This document shows, one piece after another, positions 12,246 to 23,771 of a DNA stretch of 64,000 nucleotides (positions are counted from its first letter, which is position 1; each line of letters opens with the position of its first letter). The notes under the pieces are model-generated. The model worked only from the letters and a program-made list of their open reading frames with translations. It was not told where the DNA came from and did no database searches. The DNA comes from Lineus longissimus (lineage: Eukaryota > Nemertea > Pilidiophora > Heteronemertea > Lineidae): the NCBI RefSeq assembly GCF_910592395.1, contig NC_088317.1:7128001-7192000 (forward strand). Direction: 5' to 3'. A program made the position numbers and the translations under genes.

Positions 12246-12649
12246 GCTAATCACGTAGGTACAATGTAGGCCAAATATCCCTGTGTTCTGAATGTATTAA
12301 TTGTTCGCCTGCCCGCCTGGCGTAGCGTCATTGGTGATGTGGCTCGTCACCTTTTTCCCGGTTTGTATCATCCTCGGTTCGTATTGTTGCGTGGGGTGAT
12401 CAGTCGATGATCGTGGTCAGTACTCTAAATGACCTAGGTCCGTAACGTCATTTATTTCGGTTCGTGTGCTGCAAAACCTAGGTCATCATGGCTATAGATT
12501 GTGTGTACGTATCGGACAATAAACGAAGCCATAATCGGTTTCTGGCCAGTTCGTATCGGGCCGTAAGGTGCCAAACCCGATACATACTCGTGGACCTGGC
12601 TGTAAGTACGTACAGAGTTTCAAGTCAATAGCTCGAGTAGTTACAAAAC

Positions 12650-13383
12650 ATACATGTACCTAATTTACACTACTTGACCTCTGTGACCTTGATGAAATGG
12701 TCAGGGCCATTGTGCTCACCACTTTCACAGAAATGTTATTATTTTCGATTTTTAGCCACCTGGTAATCAAACCAGGAATTGGACCGAACCGAAATTTAGT
12801 CTACAAGTGCCACGCAAGTACCAAATTCAAGTCAATAGCTGGAGTAGTTTCCAAATGTGTCACCAATTTATGCTATTTGACCTCTGTGACCTTGATGAAA
12901 TGGTCAGAGCCATTGTGCTCACCACTTTCACAGAAATGATATTATTTTCGATTTTTAGCCACCTGGTGAATTGAACCGACCGAAATTTAGTCTACAAGTG
13001 CCACGTAAGTACCAAATTCAAGTCAATAGCTGCAGCAGTTTCCAAATGTGTCACCAATTTATGCTATTTGACCTCTGTGACCTTGATAAGTAGGTCAAAT
13101 CAAAAACCTGTGTGATATGTCATGTGTCAACATTACATGAACCTAGGATAAAAATTGGCGATGATCGAGTCCCTTAGTTAGGGACATATAGCATTACTTG
13201 TGTTTTTGGTTTGAGCCACCTGGTGGCAAAATCAGGAATCAAACTGACTGAAATTTTGTCTTCCAGGTGTCATTTTATAGGGGCACATATGTACCCAGTT
13301 TCAAGATGATAGCTCCAGTAGTTACAAAACATGCCTTGCTAACAGACAACGACAGACGCTGCCCCATAAGAAAAGCTCACCTC
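12650..13383 (+). mobile_element. Helentron-like family-1 element with about 200-bp tandem monomers
   Basis: GGTCAGGGCCATTGTGCTCACC occupies 12699-12720, and a near-identical block follows about 203 bp later. A third related unit starts 191 bp after that. Each unit holds GACCTCTGTGACCTTGAT and a GCCACCTGGT block. The 3' side ends at a degenerate AAAGCTCACCTCCGG near 13375. No coding sequence is present. Confidence 0.6.
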
Positions 13384-13465
13384 CGGATGCACATGGATCT
13401 GTGCTAACTGGACTTTGCACAGGAAAAGAAACAGCTGAAACTAGTGATCGGTTAGCGACTACTCA

Positions 13466-13700
13466 CGTTGCATACGATATTCAGTGTAGCCATGACGACA
13501 TGACATTGACAATTGTTCTTGCCAGGCTAAATCACGCACAATCGTCTTGATGTCATAGGTGCCTGGTAGGTTATATAAATAGACGCACCCGTTTACGTTG
13601 TGCTTTAGCTGGTCGCAGGACTTACCATAATGTGATGGCAGTAGCAGCAAGACCATAACGTTTGGCAAAAGCTGTACCATTTGACCCAAGGGGAATTCAG
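13466..13700 (-). other. Open minus-strand stretch, possible exon
   Basis: A minus frame of about 76 codons covers 13459-13689. It contains a hydrophobic run (VMVLLLLP) and then a Cys/Tyr-containing segment. Two donor-like sites lie in it: ATG|GTAAGT at about 13624 and CAAC|GTGAGT at about 13467. It lies downstream, in the direction of transcription, of the ABCC4-like exon at 13907-14017. I cannot match it to ABCC4 exon 3, although a GQMVQLLPN string is faintly like GQIVNLLSN of that family. It may be chance. Confidence 0.2.
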
Positions 13701-13906
13701 CATACTCAAGGCAATGAAGAATGTCTGGGTCGAAAGGATAGCCGTCTTATGGCCGAAACAACCTTGGCGGTAGGCATAGAAGCTAGATTTCAACTCATAG
13801 CAACTACTTGTTGTTCACATTTCTACTACATTAGAAACTTGACAATCATAAGCGAATAGAATTCAGTTAAGTCTGGGACTGGAGTATGATTTGGGCATAT
13901 ACTTAC

Positions 13907-14017
13907 GTTCCTAGCTTTTCTGTGAGGTAATCCGCTGAGTCGCATTCACAAACATTGTACAAATCCTCTTTTTCTATTCCACTCTTGGCTCCTTTGCTGA
14001 AGAGAGGGCTTAACCAC
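13907..14017 (-). CDS. ABCC4: ABCC4/MRP4-like ABC transporter, one internal exon
   Basis: On the minus strand the exon is bounded by a polypyrimidine acceptor (TTCTTATTGTAG) at 14018 and a consensus donor GTAAGT at 13906-13901. It is 111 bp and encodes 36 whole residues plus split codons at both ends. It reads WLSPLF, then SKGAKSG, then EKEDLYNV, then a variable segment to LTEKLG. ABCC4-type proteins have just this block near the N-terminus: WLNPLF, basic stretch, L/I-E-E/K-D-D/L-Y-x-V, then LGE-L, before the first transmembrane domain. From family knowledge it matches the second exon in size and phase. ABCC4 exports organic anions and cyclic nucleotides at the plasma membrane. No confident flanking exon was found, so introns are long or this is an isolated remnant. 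Another ABCC member is possible. Confidence 0.75.
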
Positions 14018-14224
14018 CTACAATAAGAAGACACAAGAAATGGTTAGGATGCTGCAACTAGCACTATTCTCAAAAACCACCTGTAAAGAATTTGCGCGAG
14101 ATTGTACATATGGTACCAGCAAAATTATCATTTCAATTTTCACCAAGAGATGGCCTATTTTTAGTTCAGCAAATGTTTATTGCCGCAAACGTCAAATCTT
14201 AGCCACTGCAGGGAACACACATTT

Positions 14225-14350
14225 AAAAAGAAATGGGCAGGGGTCATGTGCTCACCCGTGGTTGATGACATGAATGTGGTCACTGCTCTGGTTACAGATA
14301 ATTTGACCTCTGTGACTTCTGATATCAGGTCAAGGTCAAACTGTTTCAAC
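14225..14350 (+). mobile_element. Helentron-like family-1 fragment (5' end)
   Basis: AAATGGGCAGGGGTCATGTG leads into CTCACCCGTGG, followed by a TTTGACCTCTGTGACTT block and AGGTCAAGGTCA. The same short form occurs at 32630-32760. It is probably a truncated copy. Confidence 0.45.
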
Positions 14351-15300
14351 CAAGTTTGATTACATTAACACTTTGTTGAAGCCCAATCTCGACTTCAGTC
14401 GCCAAAGAAAAAACTCTCTGTTTGCCCGATCTTGACTATTGTCGCCAAAACCTACTTGGCACCCCTTCACATAGAATACTTATTACAGCTTTTTGCAACT
14501 CCAGAAACTTGGGTTATATGGGGTTGTATTTCTGTGGAAAATTGGGCTCAAAAGGGTTACTCAAGGACATACATTCAAAGACCACAAAGAGAATATTTCT
14601 GAAGATAAATGCAAATGATTTTATTACATTCACCTACCACAAACAAAGTATTTCACATTGACCTTTATCTTTAACATCATATAGAGATGCCGAATAAGTG
14701 TGAACATAACAAATTTGAAGAGTCTGGGACAAATAATGACGAAACATGCCACTATTAGCAAATTTTTAGATTCTGACCTCTCAATTCCTTTAAAGTGCAG
14801 GTTGTGAAAAACCAGTCCAGCTGATGCATGGTCACAACATTGGGCCAAGCTGTTAAGGCAGTCTGCATAGTAATCAGAAAAACCAGTCGATTCTAGATAG
14901 CTTTAGAAAAAATCTTTTTGACCACACATGCATGAATCTTTTTCTAAAGATGACAGATATTATCTCTTTTTGAAACATTTTCTACACGCTGAGGGGATAA
15001 AATAATACTGATGGCATCAATTAGGTAAGATTTAGGCGGATTGAAAGTAAGTTGCCATTCACCTCAAATGATTTACTAAACATGACCACCATTTTGAACA
15101 AGGGCTGAACTGATTTGACGCAGTTATATAGCTTACATCGTCAAGCAGATTTTTTAATTTCACAATTTAAAAAAATGCTTTAGCGAGCGCCCTCTTGTAA
15201 TAAAAAAAAAAAAATTCAACTATTTTGTAGAAAACATTTTTTCATTAATCACTGAACACATAGAAACTGACTTCAACTGATTTGACGGCATGTCACAGAG
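14351..15300. other. No feature recognised
   Basis: No exon, RNA gene or repeat boundary was identified. There is a short poly-A run at about 15201-15214. Confidence 0.4.
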
Positions 15301-15339
15301 ATACAGAGATTCAACGAGATTCAGTCGACGCCACCTGGT

Positions 15340-15537
15340 GAGCTAAATGTAGGTCAGATATGATTTTTGGTTTCTGATCAGAGGTCGGCGAGAGTGACTC
15401 GATCATCAGGTTTCATGACTCTGCCTCCTACGGTTACAAAATGTTGGGGGGCATAAAATCAAAAAGTTGGACTGACATATGCATGCCAGAATAGCTATTA
15501 GACTAGCTCCGCTGACCTTTGGTCAGCTGAGCTTAAA
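15340..15537 (+). mobile_element. 3' end of a family-2 Helitron/Helentron-like element
   Basis: The sequence ends TAGCTCCGCTGACC, loop, GGTCAGCTGAGCTTAAAG, a hairpin followed by an A-rich terminus. The same end occurs at 21921-21958 and, more degenerate, at 30235-30262. Upstream it shares CCTACGGTTACAAAATG with those copies. The matching 5' end is not visible nearby. Confidence 0.5.
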
Positions 15538-16962
15538 GAAAGTCTATTGGAATGAATCCATGCTACAAAATCAATATATTTTTAAAACAAATACATACCA
15601 AGTTACATGACAAACAAATACTCTACACCAAGGATATGATAAATATTCTTAGATTGTGCAGAAAATTGCATTTATTTAAGCAGTTTACGGGGGTAGCCAT
15701 GTCTGTTCAAATCTCCCGGGCGAATGACGTCACGGATGTAGCTTGCTCCTCGCGAGTGACTAATTCTTCTTCTGTACATCCCGGTTTGAACGCATAACCT
15801 CAGCCAAAACCTCAGCCAAAACCAAGCCCAAAACCTCAAAATGATTTGTCCAAAGAACCTTCCACATCGCTTGACATAACTGACGAACTGTCGGTGTCAT
15901 TATCGTCCGGCATCGCAAGGGAAAAGATTACTTTTATTTGACTTCTTTTGATTCGATTTGACTGAATCCATTTTGTTATGTTGTCACATGGCTGCATCCA
16001 TGATGACATCGACTCTCCGTTTGGGAGGAGACCAGGTTAAAATCACCAAGATGGCGGCATACTTGATTCAAAAATAAGCAGTGACAAGTAGATTAAAATC
16101 ATCCATTTCACTCATTAGTGTTTGTTTATTTATAAAACCAAGAGCCACAGTTGTTGTTAAGAATACGCAGTTTACGTAGGTGTTAAGGTTGTAACTGTTG
16201 GTCGACTGGGCAATTATTCCAATAGCTTCCCTTTAAACAACCATCAAGTTTTAGTAATCTAGTAAAATTTGCTCCACTAATGTACAACGAATGCCACAGC
16301 CTTGTATAAGCTGTGACTCCATAGGAGAGGTAAAGACTAAAGACCAATATGAGATGAGAAGCCAGCAAAAAAATGCATGTCACTTCTCTTTATAGTATGA
16401 GAATGTCAAAGTGCCACATTTGACACCAAATACCTTTCATTGTTCACCAGTGAAAGATGTTATTTTCTGTCTATGAAAGTGGCTGAAAATTCCCTACCAT
16501 AATGGCAAAAATGCTTGACATTATCAATATCATTCGAAGCGAAAATGTCAAAACAGCATATCTGAAAGTATCATGCCTTATATACTTGGGAATATCTGTG
16601 AATACGCAGCTGAACTTAAGCAATCGTTGTCAGCAGATTACAGATCGAATAAAGCCTGTACAGATGACACTGCCTTTGGGCTGCCACAGTGGTGCACACG
16701 AAATGTTTCTGTTCTACTTGTAAAAGGTTCATTGTACATTTTAGGTCAGTTAGCACAGTTGTTGGAAAAGCAGATAAATCAATCCAAAAGACATGTATTT
16801 TTCGTCTTAAAATATTTGATATAAAAATTCTTTTATTATTTGCAATTAACTAGTTTCACATACATGCAATAGAGCTTTTAACTTGAGAAATGTTCACATC
16901 TAACAATATTTTCAGCCACAATTCAATTTAATTTGAGTAATTCCAGGACTCTAACACAGTTT
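15538..16962. other. Mostly unrecognised; CRE-like and YY1-like sites
   Basis: A perfect CRE, TGACGTCA, lies at about 15725-15732 in a locally CpG-richer stretch. CAAGATGGCGGC (YY1-like) lies at about 16048. A minus-strand frame of 25 codons (15836-15913) is acidic and starts MPDDNDTDSS. It could be a first exon, but I see no good donor and do not call a gene. Confidence 0.35.
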
Positions 16963-17510
16963 CAACCTGTATGTTAGGCACTCAAAATGAAGAAAAAAGA
17001 TTGCCGTAGAGTGCAAGGTCATCAATGGCAATTGCAAATATCGTGTCTCAAATTAGGAGAATGGACCCTGTGTCTACTGGCTGACTGAATTTCTAAAAAA
17101 CAACCTGTATGTTGGGCACTCAAAATGAAGAAAAAAGATTGCCGTAGAGTGCAAGGTCATCAATGGCAATTGCAAATATCGTGTCTCATATTAAGAGAAT
17201 TGACCCAGTGTCTACTGGCTGACTGAATTTCTAAAAAACAACCTGTATGTTGGGCACTCAAAATGAAGAAAAAAGATTGCCGTAGAGTGCAAGGTCATCA
17301 ATGGCAATTGCAAATATCGTGTCTCATATTAAGAGAATTGACCCAGTGTCTACTGGCTGACTGAATTTCTAAAAAACAACCTGTATGTTGGGCACTCAAA
17401 ATGAAGAAAAAAGATTGCTGTAGAGTGCAAGGTCATCAATGGCAATTGCAAATATCGTGTCTCAAATTAAGAGAATGGACCCTGTGTCCACTGGCCGACT
17501 GAATTTCTAA
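16963..17510 (+). repeat. 138-bp satellite, four units (left block)
   Basis: CAACCTGTATGTTGGGCAC (one unit has TTAGGCAC) starts units at 16963, 17101, 17239 and 17377, exactly 138 bp apart. The units are nearly identical and share AAAGATTGCCGTAGAGTGC. The block stops at TTTCTAA, where a family-2 element begins. It resumes in phase at 21959. Confidence 0.9.
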
Positions 17511-19392
17511 CAAGAGGCCCAAGGGCCTGGCGCTCAGCTGGATGACCTAATAACATAGGACTGAGGGTATAAAGTAGTAAATATCGGCTTTATACTACTG
17601 TTTGAAGGTCAAGAGAACACGTTATACCACTAAAATTTCCAATGCAGAGCTGCCAGGTGGATGAAATATGATTGAACTAATCAGCCATGGTATGTAAATA
17701 TTACAGGAGGCAACGGAAGATATCCCTAGTTCAGCATGTTGTATCAGTAGCTTTACAGAAAAAAAGTGTCAGAGAGGATGAGAATTCTCCATGGACAACT
17801 GTGGTATGTCCAGGCTGGGTTGTACAGCACAAGGATACAAAATGCTGTCTGTAATTGAGAGGTATCATGATTTAACAGAGGTCAAAATAAATTGAAATTA
17901 CCAGTTTGGGACTAGCACCACTTTCTTTTTTTTTTGATAAGGTAGAGATTACAGGAGTCAACAAAATTAATTTTATTGAGAGAAATTGACCTGTCCTGCA
18001 GGTGATTGGAATTTACAATACAAAGGGTCGTTTTTCATGACATTGTGCTCTACTGCGTATTCCTAGTCATAGTGAGTCGATCTGGAACCAATCTATCCTT
18101 GGCGCAGACAGGTTCAAATTGGCTATATCTTGAATAGATCGAATTGCGATGAAAATCTAATGCAATAAAGGAGCAATATCGAAGAGACAAATTAATCAAA
18201 CCAATTGTCCACAGACTCGGACCCTGAAATGGCACGATGTATGCGTGCATATAAAAGTATATCAATTGGTCCCATAGAGATGATGAGGCAATGTCAATAT
18301 GCCTTGTTCCTAAGTCAGCAATATGCCCCTTTTTATACGGAGAAGAGGGAGAACCCAGATAGGCCTTCACATGTCGGCTTCCAAATGGCTCGAACCAACT
18401 GTACTATCACTACTATAACTTTGAAATGCGTGCTCCTCCTAGTCCTACATGAAGCAATGTCTCAGCCAAAAAGGCAAAGTTAGCAGCTCCTTGGTAAGGC
18501 CATGTCAGGTTCCGCGCGCCTCTTCAGATACATCAAGTATTGAAAGCTGTGGTGAGCTGAGCACATAAAAGACTATGGTCACCTTAATTTGAAAATCCCT
18601 TCATAATCAAGGGCTACCTCTGACTAGTAAAACAGCACAATAGACCACCAATTTGATCCAGCTCCTAACTGCGGGAAAACCCAAGTCCAGCAACCAAAAG
18701 TACCAAAAATACATTTTTGTTTACATTTGAACTGCACACATGCGTTTGTTTACAATTTCATTTCCCCCGAAATCTCGAAAATCAGGTGACCTGCAATCGT
18801 GGATTGAAAATAACATTAACCTCGGTTCAGCAGGTCAGCAGGTATACCGGCTGTTCCAATCATCCCCCTACAGCCAGCCGTTCAAAAGGTAATGTTATTC
18901 ACCCCACATGGAGTGCAAGTAATTGATTAAGCCCCTGCATAACTTAACAGCAATGGCTTGGCTTCTGTGAGTGGTAAGGAGAATTGACAGTTTTTTTATG
19001 GGAGTAACATTATTGTGTTGCTTAAAACGTCTACTTTTTACTCATGTAAGAATCGTAGTACTAATAATAACTTCAACTTATTTTCCAGTTATGATAACAC
19101 AACACGCATCTTCATGATCATGATCTTTCTCAAACTAACTGAATGACCTAATCGCCTTGGACGCACAACCTAACCACATATCAATCCGCCCCAACGATCG
19201 ACACATCCATTCGATTCGATAACCCTCGATAAAGTTTGATAAATAAACTAGAACTGAGATTTCACAGGAGCACCTGTGAATTCATGACTCCAGGGTTGTT
19301 TTGAGGGCAATATTGTAAGAGTTGGTCCTGAGTATGGGGACGTGAAGGTCCGTGTGAGGCACCTGGGGAGAGAAGACTAGTTGAACGATGTG

Positions 19393-19430
19393 ATCATGGA
19401 GGTATAAATAATTATTTATACCTCCATGAT
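19393..19430. repeat. Perfect 38-bp palindrome
   Basis: ATCATGGAGGTATAAATA is followed by AT and then by its exact reverse complement. The centre is very AT-rich, which favours cruciform extrusion. It lies within the family-2 element and is not next to a recognisable gene. Confidence 0.9.
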
Positions 19431-20431
19431 GGGATCTGACACGGACACTACTATTGATCTCATTATATGAATACCATTTAATTACAAAAAAGTGAAAACA
19501 GATCATATCATATTCCTTGGCATAAGTTAAAATAGGAGTGCGGGAACAGGGTTTTTTTAGCAGGAGGAAAGCGAGAACATTTTGCGCCGTCGTATTCCGA
19601 TTTGGCTGGTTAGTGGTGAAATCTGCTTTTAATTTTGCAAATTAACATATTCGTTTTCTAGTTCTACACTAACGTTGTCTGTAAAGATGCTTTCCCAATG
19701 CTTGACTGGTCTGGCAAGAGACATTGCCAGGAAAACGTGACGTCATTTTGGCCATTCTTCTTACCGCACGCCCTCTCTCTCCGTAAAAGTTCCTGACATG
19801 GTGTGAAGTGGGAGGGCGCACAATGGGAACCACACTGCCGCGATGTTAATAGTTTCTATTTATAGAATTCAGCGGCAGAGATTTTAGGCACGGAAAAAGT
19901 GGATTAACTCGGCTAATCTCAATGGATTTTACCCAGGAATGTTTTCAAGGCGAGAGAAACATCTGATTTAAGTACTGCGCTTATTAGATTTCATGTTCAG
20001 GCCGAAGATTGGCCTAAAACGTGGACGAAAAGAGTGCATTATCGAGTGTTGGAGAGGTCACGTGATTGGACGAGAAACCTGAACAAAGTTTTCGTGCTTT
20101 TAGCTGTCAACATCAATGGCCATAATATACTCCTGCAGAATAGTAGAACTAATAGAACTAATTTCCGAAGTTTCCAATAGTTTGAACACAAATCAGAACA
20201 TCACCCATCAGCTGGACTCAGATCTGCATAAATTACGATAAATAATGAGGTCGTCGCTTCAATTTCGCAAAGAAAGTTGACTCCATTCGAAGGTTGTTTT
20301 GACCAAATTCTGTTGAACTCATCGTTATGAGGGCATTTGAACACATTCTTGTTGATATTTTCTATAAACGTGTGAAGTTTCGTACCAAAATACGTTTCCG
20401 TAAAGGCTTAAAAAAGAAAATTCGTCACTTA

Positions 20432-21460
20432 GGGATCACGTCCAAAGTCCGCACGCGATATTCGCCGGCGAAATTCAGCCTACAGTATTTCGCCTGCGAA
20501 ATCTGTCCGAAAATCGACCGGCGAATGTGAGGCGATAATATGAAATCGCCGGAATGTCAGATGCGAAATTCGCCCACAATCGCGCCAATTCTTCGATTTC
20601 GCCCCAAAAATCGCTCCAGGCGATAATGGAGCGATTTTACGAAATTGGTGGCTCTTGCATGCTTGTCCGAAATTCGGAACGATTTTGCAACGACTTTCGT
20701 CTTGTTTTATTGGCGGAAAAGTGCAGTCACGTAAACAAATCGGGTCATACTAAACAGCGTCCACCAGGTTTAAACACATACATACATACATTAAAGCCAT
20801 CAAAGTAAAATCTAATGGTCTTAAAAGAAATAAGCATGACATTTTTAGGAAATGTATTTTTTATGGTTTACGTATTACGTTTTGGCCACAAAATTTTATT
20901 TTGATGACTTTATACCCGACTTTAAACCTGGTGAACGCTGGTGGACGCTGTTTAGGTTAACCGGATACTACAACAATCTTGATTGGTTGGCTGAGACTCG
21001 GAAACATAAGCCTAACTATGATTAGCTGTATGATTCGGTACATTCTGCCGCAATCCTTCGGAATACATACCATAATACTAAGAACCTCAGACCTCTGTGC
21101 CAAATTTGTGTAGCTCCTCGTGGATAGATGTGATGTATATGATTACTGCAGTCAGGTTGACCGGGAATTCCAGTTTGTGTTTTTGTTCCGTCTGCTATCA
21201 GCTGATGTCGGAATAGGCATACTACAACACATATAGGCCTCTAATATTCGCTTCGTTCCGATGGTTGGTGAGAGCAAATTAGGCGCGATTATTATTTTCG
21301 CCTGCGATTTTTATTCAGTCTGAATTTTCGCCTGATCATAATAGAATCGCCGAAGCAGGGAGCGATTTGGAGGCGAATGAGTGTGGCGATATTCGACCAG
21401 GCGAATTTTCGCCCCGATTCGCGCAGCGAATATTCGCGTGCGGACTTTGGACGTGATCCC
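20432..21460. mobile_element. PIF/Harbinger-type non-autonomous element, copy 1
   Basis: The ends are inverted copies of GGGATCACGTCCAAAGTCCG followed by CACGCGA and many GGCGAA/TTCGCC blocks. The left flank is TTA and the right flank CTA, consistent with a mutated 3-bp TTA/TAA target duplication. Inside is a second inverted repeat (CTAAACAGCGTCCACCAG at about 20752, its inverse at about 20957), also present in copy 3. The TTCGCC/GGCGAA blocks repeat throughout and can fold extensively. No transposase is encoded. Confidence 0.75.
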
Positions 21461-21958
21461 CTACAAAATCATCGCTCCGGTAGAAATAAAAATGTCACCG
21501 CCATTTTCTTGACGATAGTACTCCAGGTAACCTCGGCGGGAAATTTAAAGCGGGGTCATCCGGGGTCAAACAACAGTTTTGCTCACTACCGCCAACTGGT
21601 GATATAAATCGAAACTAATCTATTTTATATCAAAACTTCTGTATCATGAAGACCTTTTCAACTTTATTTCAAGCTTTTATCTGCTGGAATAGAGCGTCAA
21701 AAAATTGTTTTTTCATTTACGCATTTTGCCCCCTGGGGAGCTGAATTTGAGTCGAATCGCCCAAAATTTTTTCCGTAAGCAACATTTTCTGCGGTGTTTA
21801 TTAGCAAGACTAGATTTGAAGTGCCTCGGTTGTATGATTACAAAATGCCCAACTTTGTCTACAGATGGCATGATGGAAGGATGGCAGGATGGGTGGAAGG
21901 ACGGACACCAATCGAATAGCTATTTGACTAGCTCCGCTGACTTTGTCAGCTGAGCTAA

Positions 21959-22206
21959 AAAACAACCTGTATGTTGGGCACTCAAAATGAAGAAAAAAGA
22001 TTGCCGTGGAGTGCAAGGTCATCAATGGCAATTGCAAATATCGTGTCTCAAATTAGGAGAATAGACCCCGTGTCTACTGGCTGACTGAATTTTTTTTTAA
22101 ACCCTGTATGTCTGACACTCAAAATGAAGAAAAAAGATTGCCATAGAGTGCAAGGTCATCACAATGGCAATTGCAAATATCGCATCTCAAATTAGGAGAA
22201 TGGACC
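21959..22206 (+). repeat. 138-bp satellite (right block)
   Basis: A full unit starts at 21963 and a second, more diverged and truncated one at 22101. The first continues in phase from the left block across the family-2 insertion. Confidence 0.85.
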
Positions 22207-22636
22207 TGCAGTAAAAACCACCATTATTTTCTTTATACTGCCCTTTTGAGGACATCACGATAACCTATGATTAGTATTTTTAAATGTGACCTAAAGTTGA
22301 AAAACATTGCGTGTTCACAACCTGATGCAATCAGGGCAAGAGTGAGAAATCGTCCAAAAGTTTGATACTGAATGAATTAACTACCACTTCATATAACTTG
22401 TCATTTATGGTGCTTTATGAAATGATAATAAAGATGTGCATTTCATTTTCGACTTCTGAGGTCAAAAGCATGACTTTATGAGGTTGTTTGGAATCAATTC
22501 AGTATCATCTGCTTTGTTGCATTATGACATGGTCTTGGACTTGACATATAATGGGATTAAAAATAACTATTTCATGTAGTTTATCATTCCCTGAGTTCTA
22601 TTCTCAAGCAGGATCTTAGATCGTGAAAAAACTATA
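22207..22636. other. No feature recognised
   Basis: Single-copy-looking AT-rich sequence without exon or repeat signals. Confidence 0.4.
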
Positions 22637-23463
22637 GGCGCGCGTACACCACCTGAAAATGGACCATCAATCTTGGTTCGCGAACCAATGCCGCACCATC
22701 AAAAATCCACCAAGCGCGTACACCACCGCTGCAGCTAGTTATAAAATCTGGCAACAGATGGCACGCAAACAATAAATTGCTCTTCACGCTCCCTGCATTA
22801 TTCTTCTACCACTCTCAAATAGCCGATCTTGCGCAACATTAAATGAAGGCTTTTTCCCAAGAACTGCATGAATGCAATCGTAGTGTTCCATGCCGATTGT
22901 TTTTCACCCAGTCCCCTTCATGTTGTCTTGTATCTTTTTGTAATCGCGCCGCCATCTCTTCACTTTAGCCTGCACTTAACGTGCACCCCATGGCTGTGAG
23001 TTCTTTCGCTATTTTTAAATACACCTTTGTATCCTTAACTGTGCCTTCAAAAAGCGCCTGAATATCTTCCCTTTCCCAAATCGTCAAAAGCCCGAGTGAC
23101 TCCGCCGCTGGCCACACATGATATTCAATTCTGGTGGCACTTTTGGGACCCATTTTCGATTGTTTACGAACGCGGTTGAATGTCAAAATTTCTGTCAAGA
23201 CTTCCATGCCAACTTTAGTTTGTTTACATTTTTTGAGCATGCGCAGAAAGCGCCGCCTGTCGCCGAACCATCGAACTAGCTAATTGCCACTCCATTAGCG
23301 CGTACACCACGACAAAGCCGAGCTTTTAACAAGCCGGGCGAATTTGGACCATCAAGCATGATGGGAAAATTCGCCCAGCAATGGATTGCCGAACAAATTT
23401 GTCACGGCAATGTGGTGATGTACGTGCAATTGGTCCACCAATATTTCATGGTGTACGCGCAAC
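22637..23463. mobile_element. TIR element carrying a Myb/SANT-like reading frame
   Basis: GCGCGTACACCA occurs at 22640-22651 and, inverted, as TGGTGTACGCGC at 23449-23460, giving a perfect 12-bp TIR. Two further direct copies lie inside at 22714-22725 and 23298-23309. GGACCATCAA is also repeated near both ends (22661 and about 23356). The interior carries the minus-strand Myb/SANT-like frame. A CTA triplet lies near both ends (22632-22634; 23463-23465), so a 3-bp Harbinger-type target is possible but unproven. Confidence 0.6.
22790..23240 (-). pseudogene. Myb/SANT-like DNA-binding protein, broken
   Basis: The minus frame from 23240 to 22965 gives 91 residues. Its C-terminal half reads LGLLTIWEREDIQALFEG and then IAKELTAMG, matching the first two helices of Myb/SANT-like domains (W at the start, E-D-x-x-A-L in helix 1, IA-L-MG in helix 2). 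After a stop and frame change the domain continues as VKRWRRDYKKIQDNMKGTG, typical of helix 3 and the following K/R-rich helix, ending near 22790. Such proteins accompany transposases in PIF/Harbinger elements and deliver the transposase to DNA. At least one frameshift and one stop make this copy non-functional. Confidence 0.6.
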
Positions 23464-23771
23464 TAATGTTTTTATAAAGTTACCAAGTTGTAAGGTCATG
23501 GAGGTAGGCAGTGGTAATAGGGAGGTTAAGATCAGCTCCTACTCCCACTCTCACTCCCACTCCGACTCCCGACTCCAACTCGAGTCGGGAGTCGTGACGT
23601 AATGATGCGGTTAAGAAATTCCAAACCCGACTCGTCAGCCGGGTAGTCAGTTCTGCTCCATAATGATAGGTGTCGCGCCAATTTTGTAAACATTGCAGAC
23701 GATCGAATTTACTTCCGGGTTCGGCAATATTAGTCTTGTTTTTGCTTATTTTTGGGATGTAGAGTACTGAT

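Larger units (their letters stand above)
10426..12600 (+). repeat. GTATCG-rich dispersed repeat, copy A (interrupted)
   Basis: The segment from about 10426 is rich in CCGTATCGTA, GATACGA and CACGAC motifs and matches 30474-31180 over most of its length. Both copies share GACGTCACCCATATTGACC and GGGACATACTTCGATTG. Copy A is split: bases 10936-11490 are absent from copy B. Further GTATCG/CGATAC-rich sequence at 11760-12060 and 12350-12590 probably belongs to the same element, so the right edge is approximate. The 96-103-codon minus frames near 10400-10680 lie inside this repeat and show no protein signature. Confidence 0.55.
17511..21958 (+). mobile_element. Family-2 Helitron/Helentron-like element, 4.4 kb, inserted in the 138-bp satellite
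   Basis: The 5' end is CAAGAGGCCCAAGGGCCTGG followed by CGCTCAGCTGG. The 3' end is CTGACTTTGTCAGCTGAGCT plus A's, so the 5' GCTCAGCTG block reappears inverted in the 3' hairpin. The left satellite stops at TTTCTAA and the right one starts AAAACAACC. Joined, they restore the normal unit junction with no duplicated bases, as expected for rolling-circle elements. A Harbinger-type element (20432-21460) is nested inside. The rest shows no Rep or helicase motif, so it is non-autonomous or very degraded. The segment at 18735-18815 is shared with 61936-62020. Confidence 0.65.

Noticed and set aside
16963-17510. CRISPR-like array
   Set aside because: The 138-bp units are contiguous without unique spacers, and the context is a eukaryotic nuclear genome.
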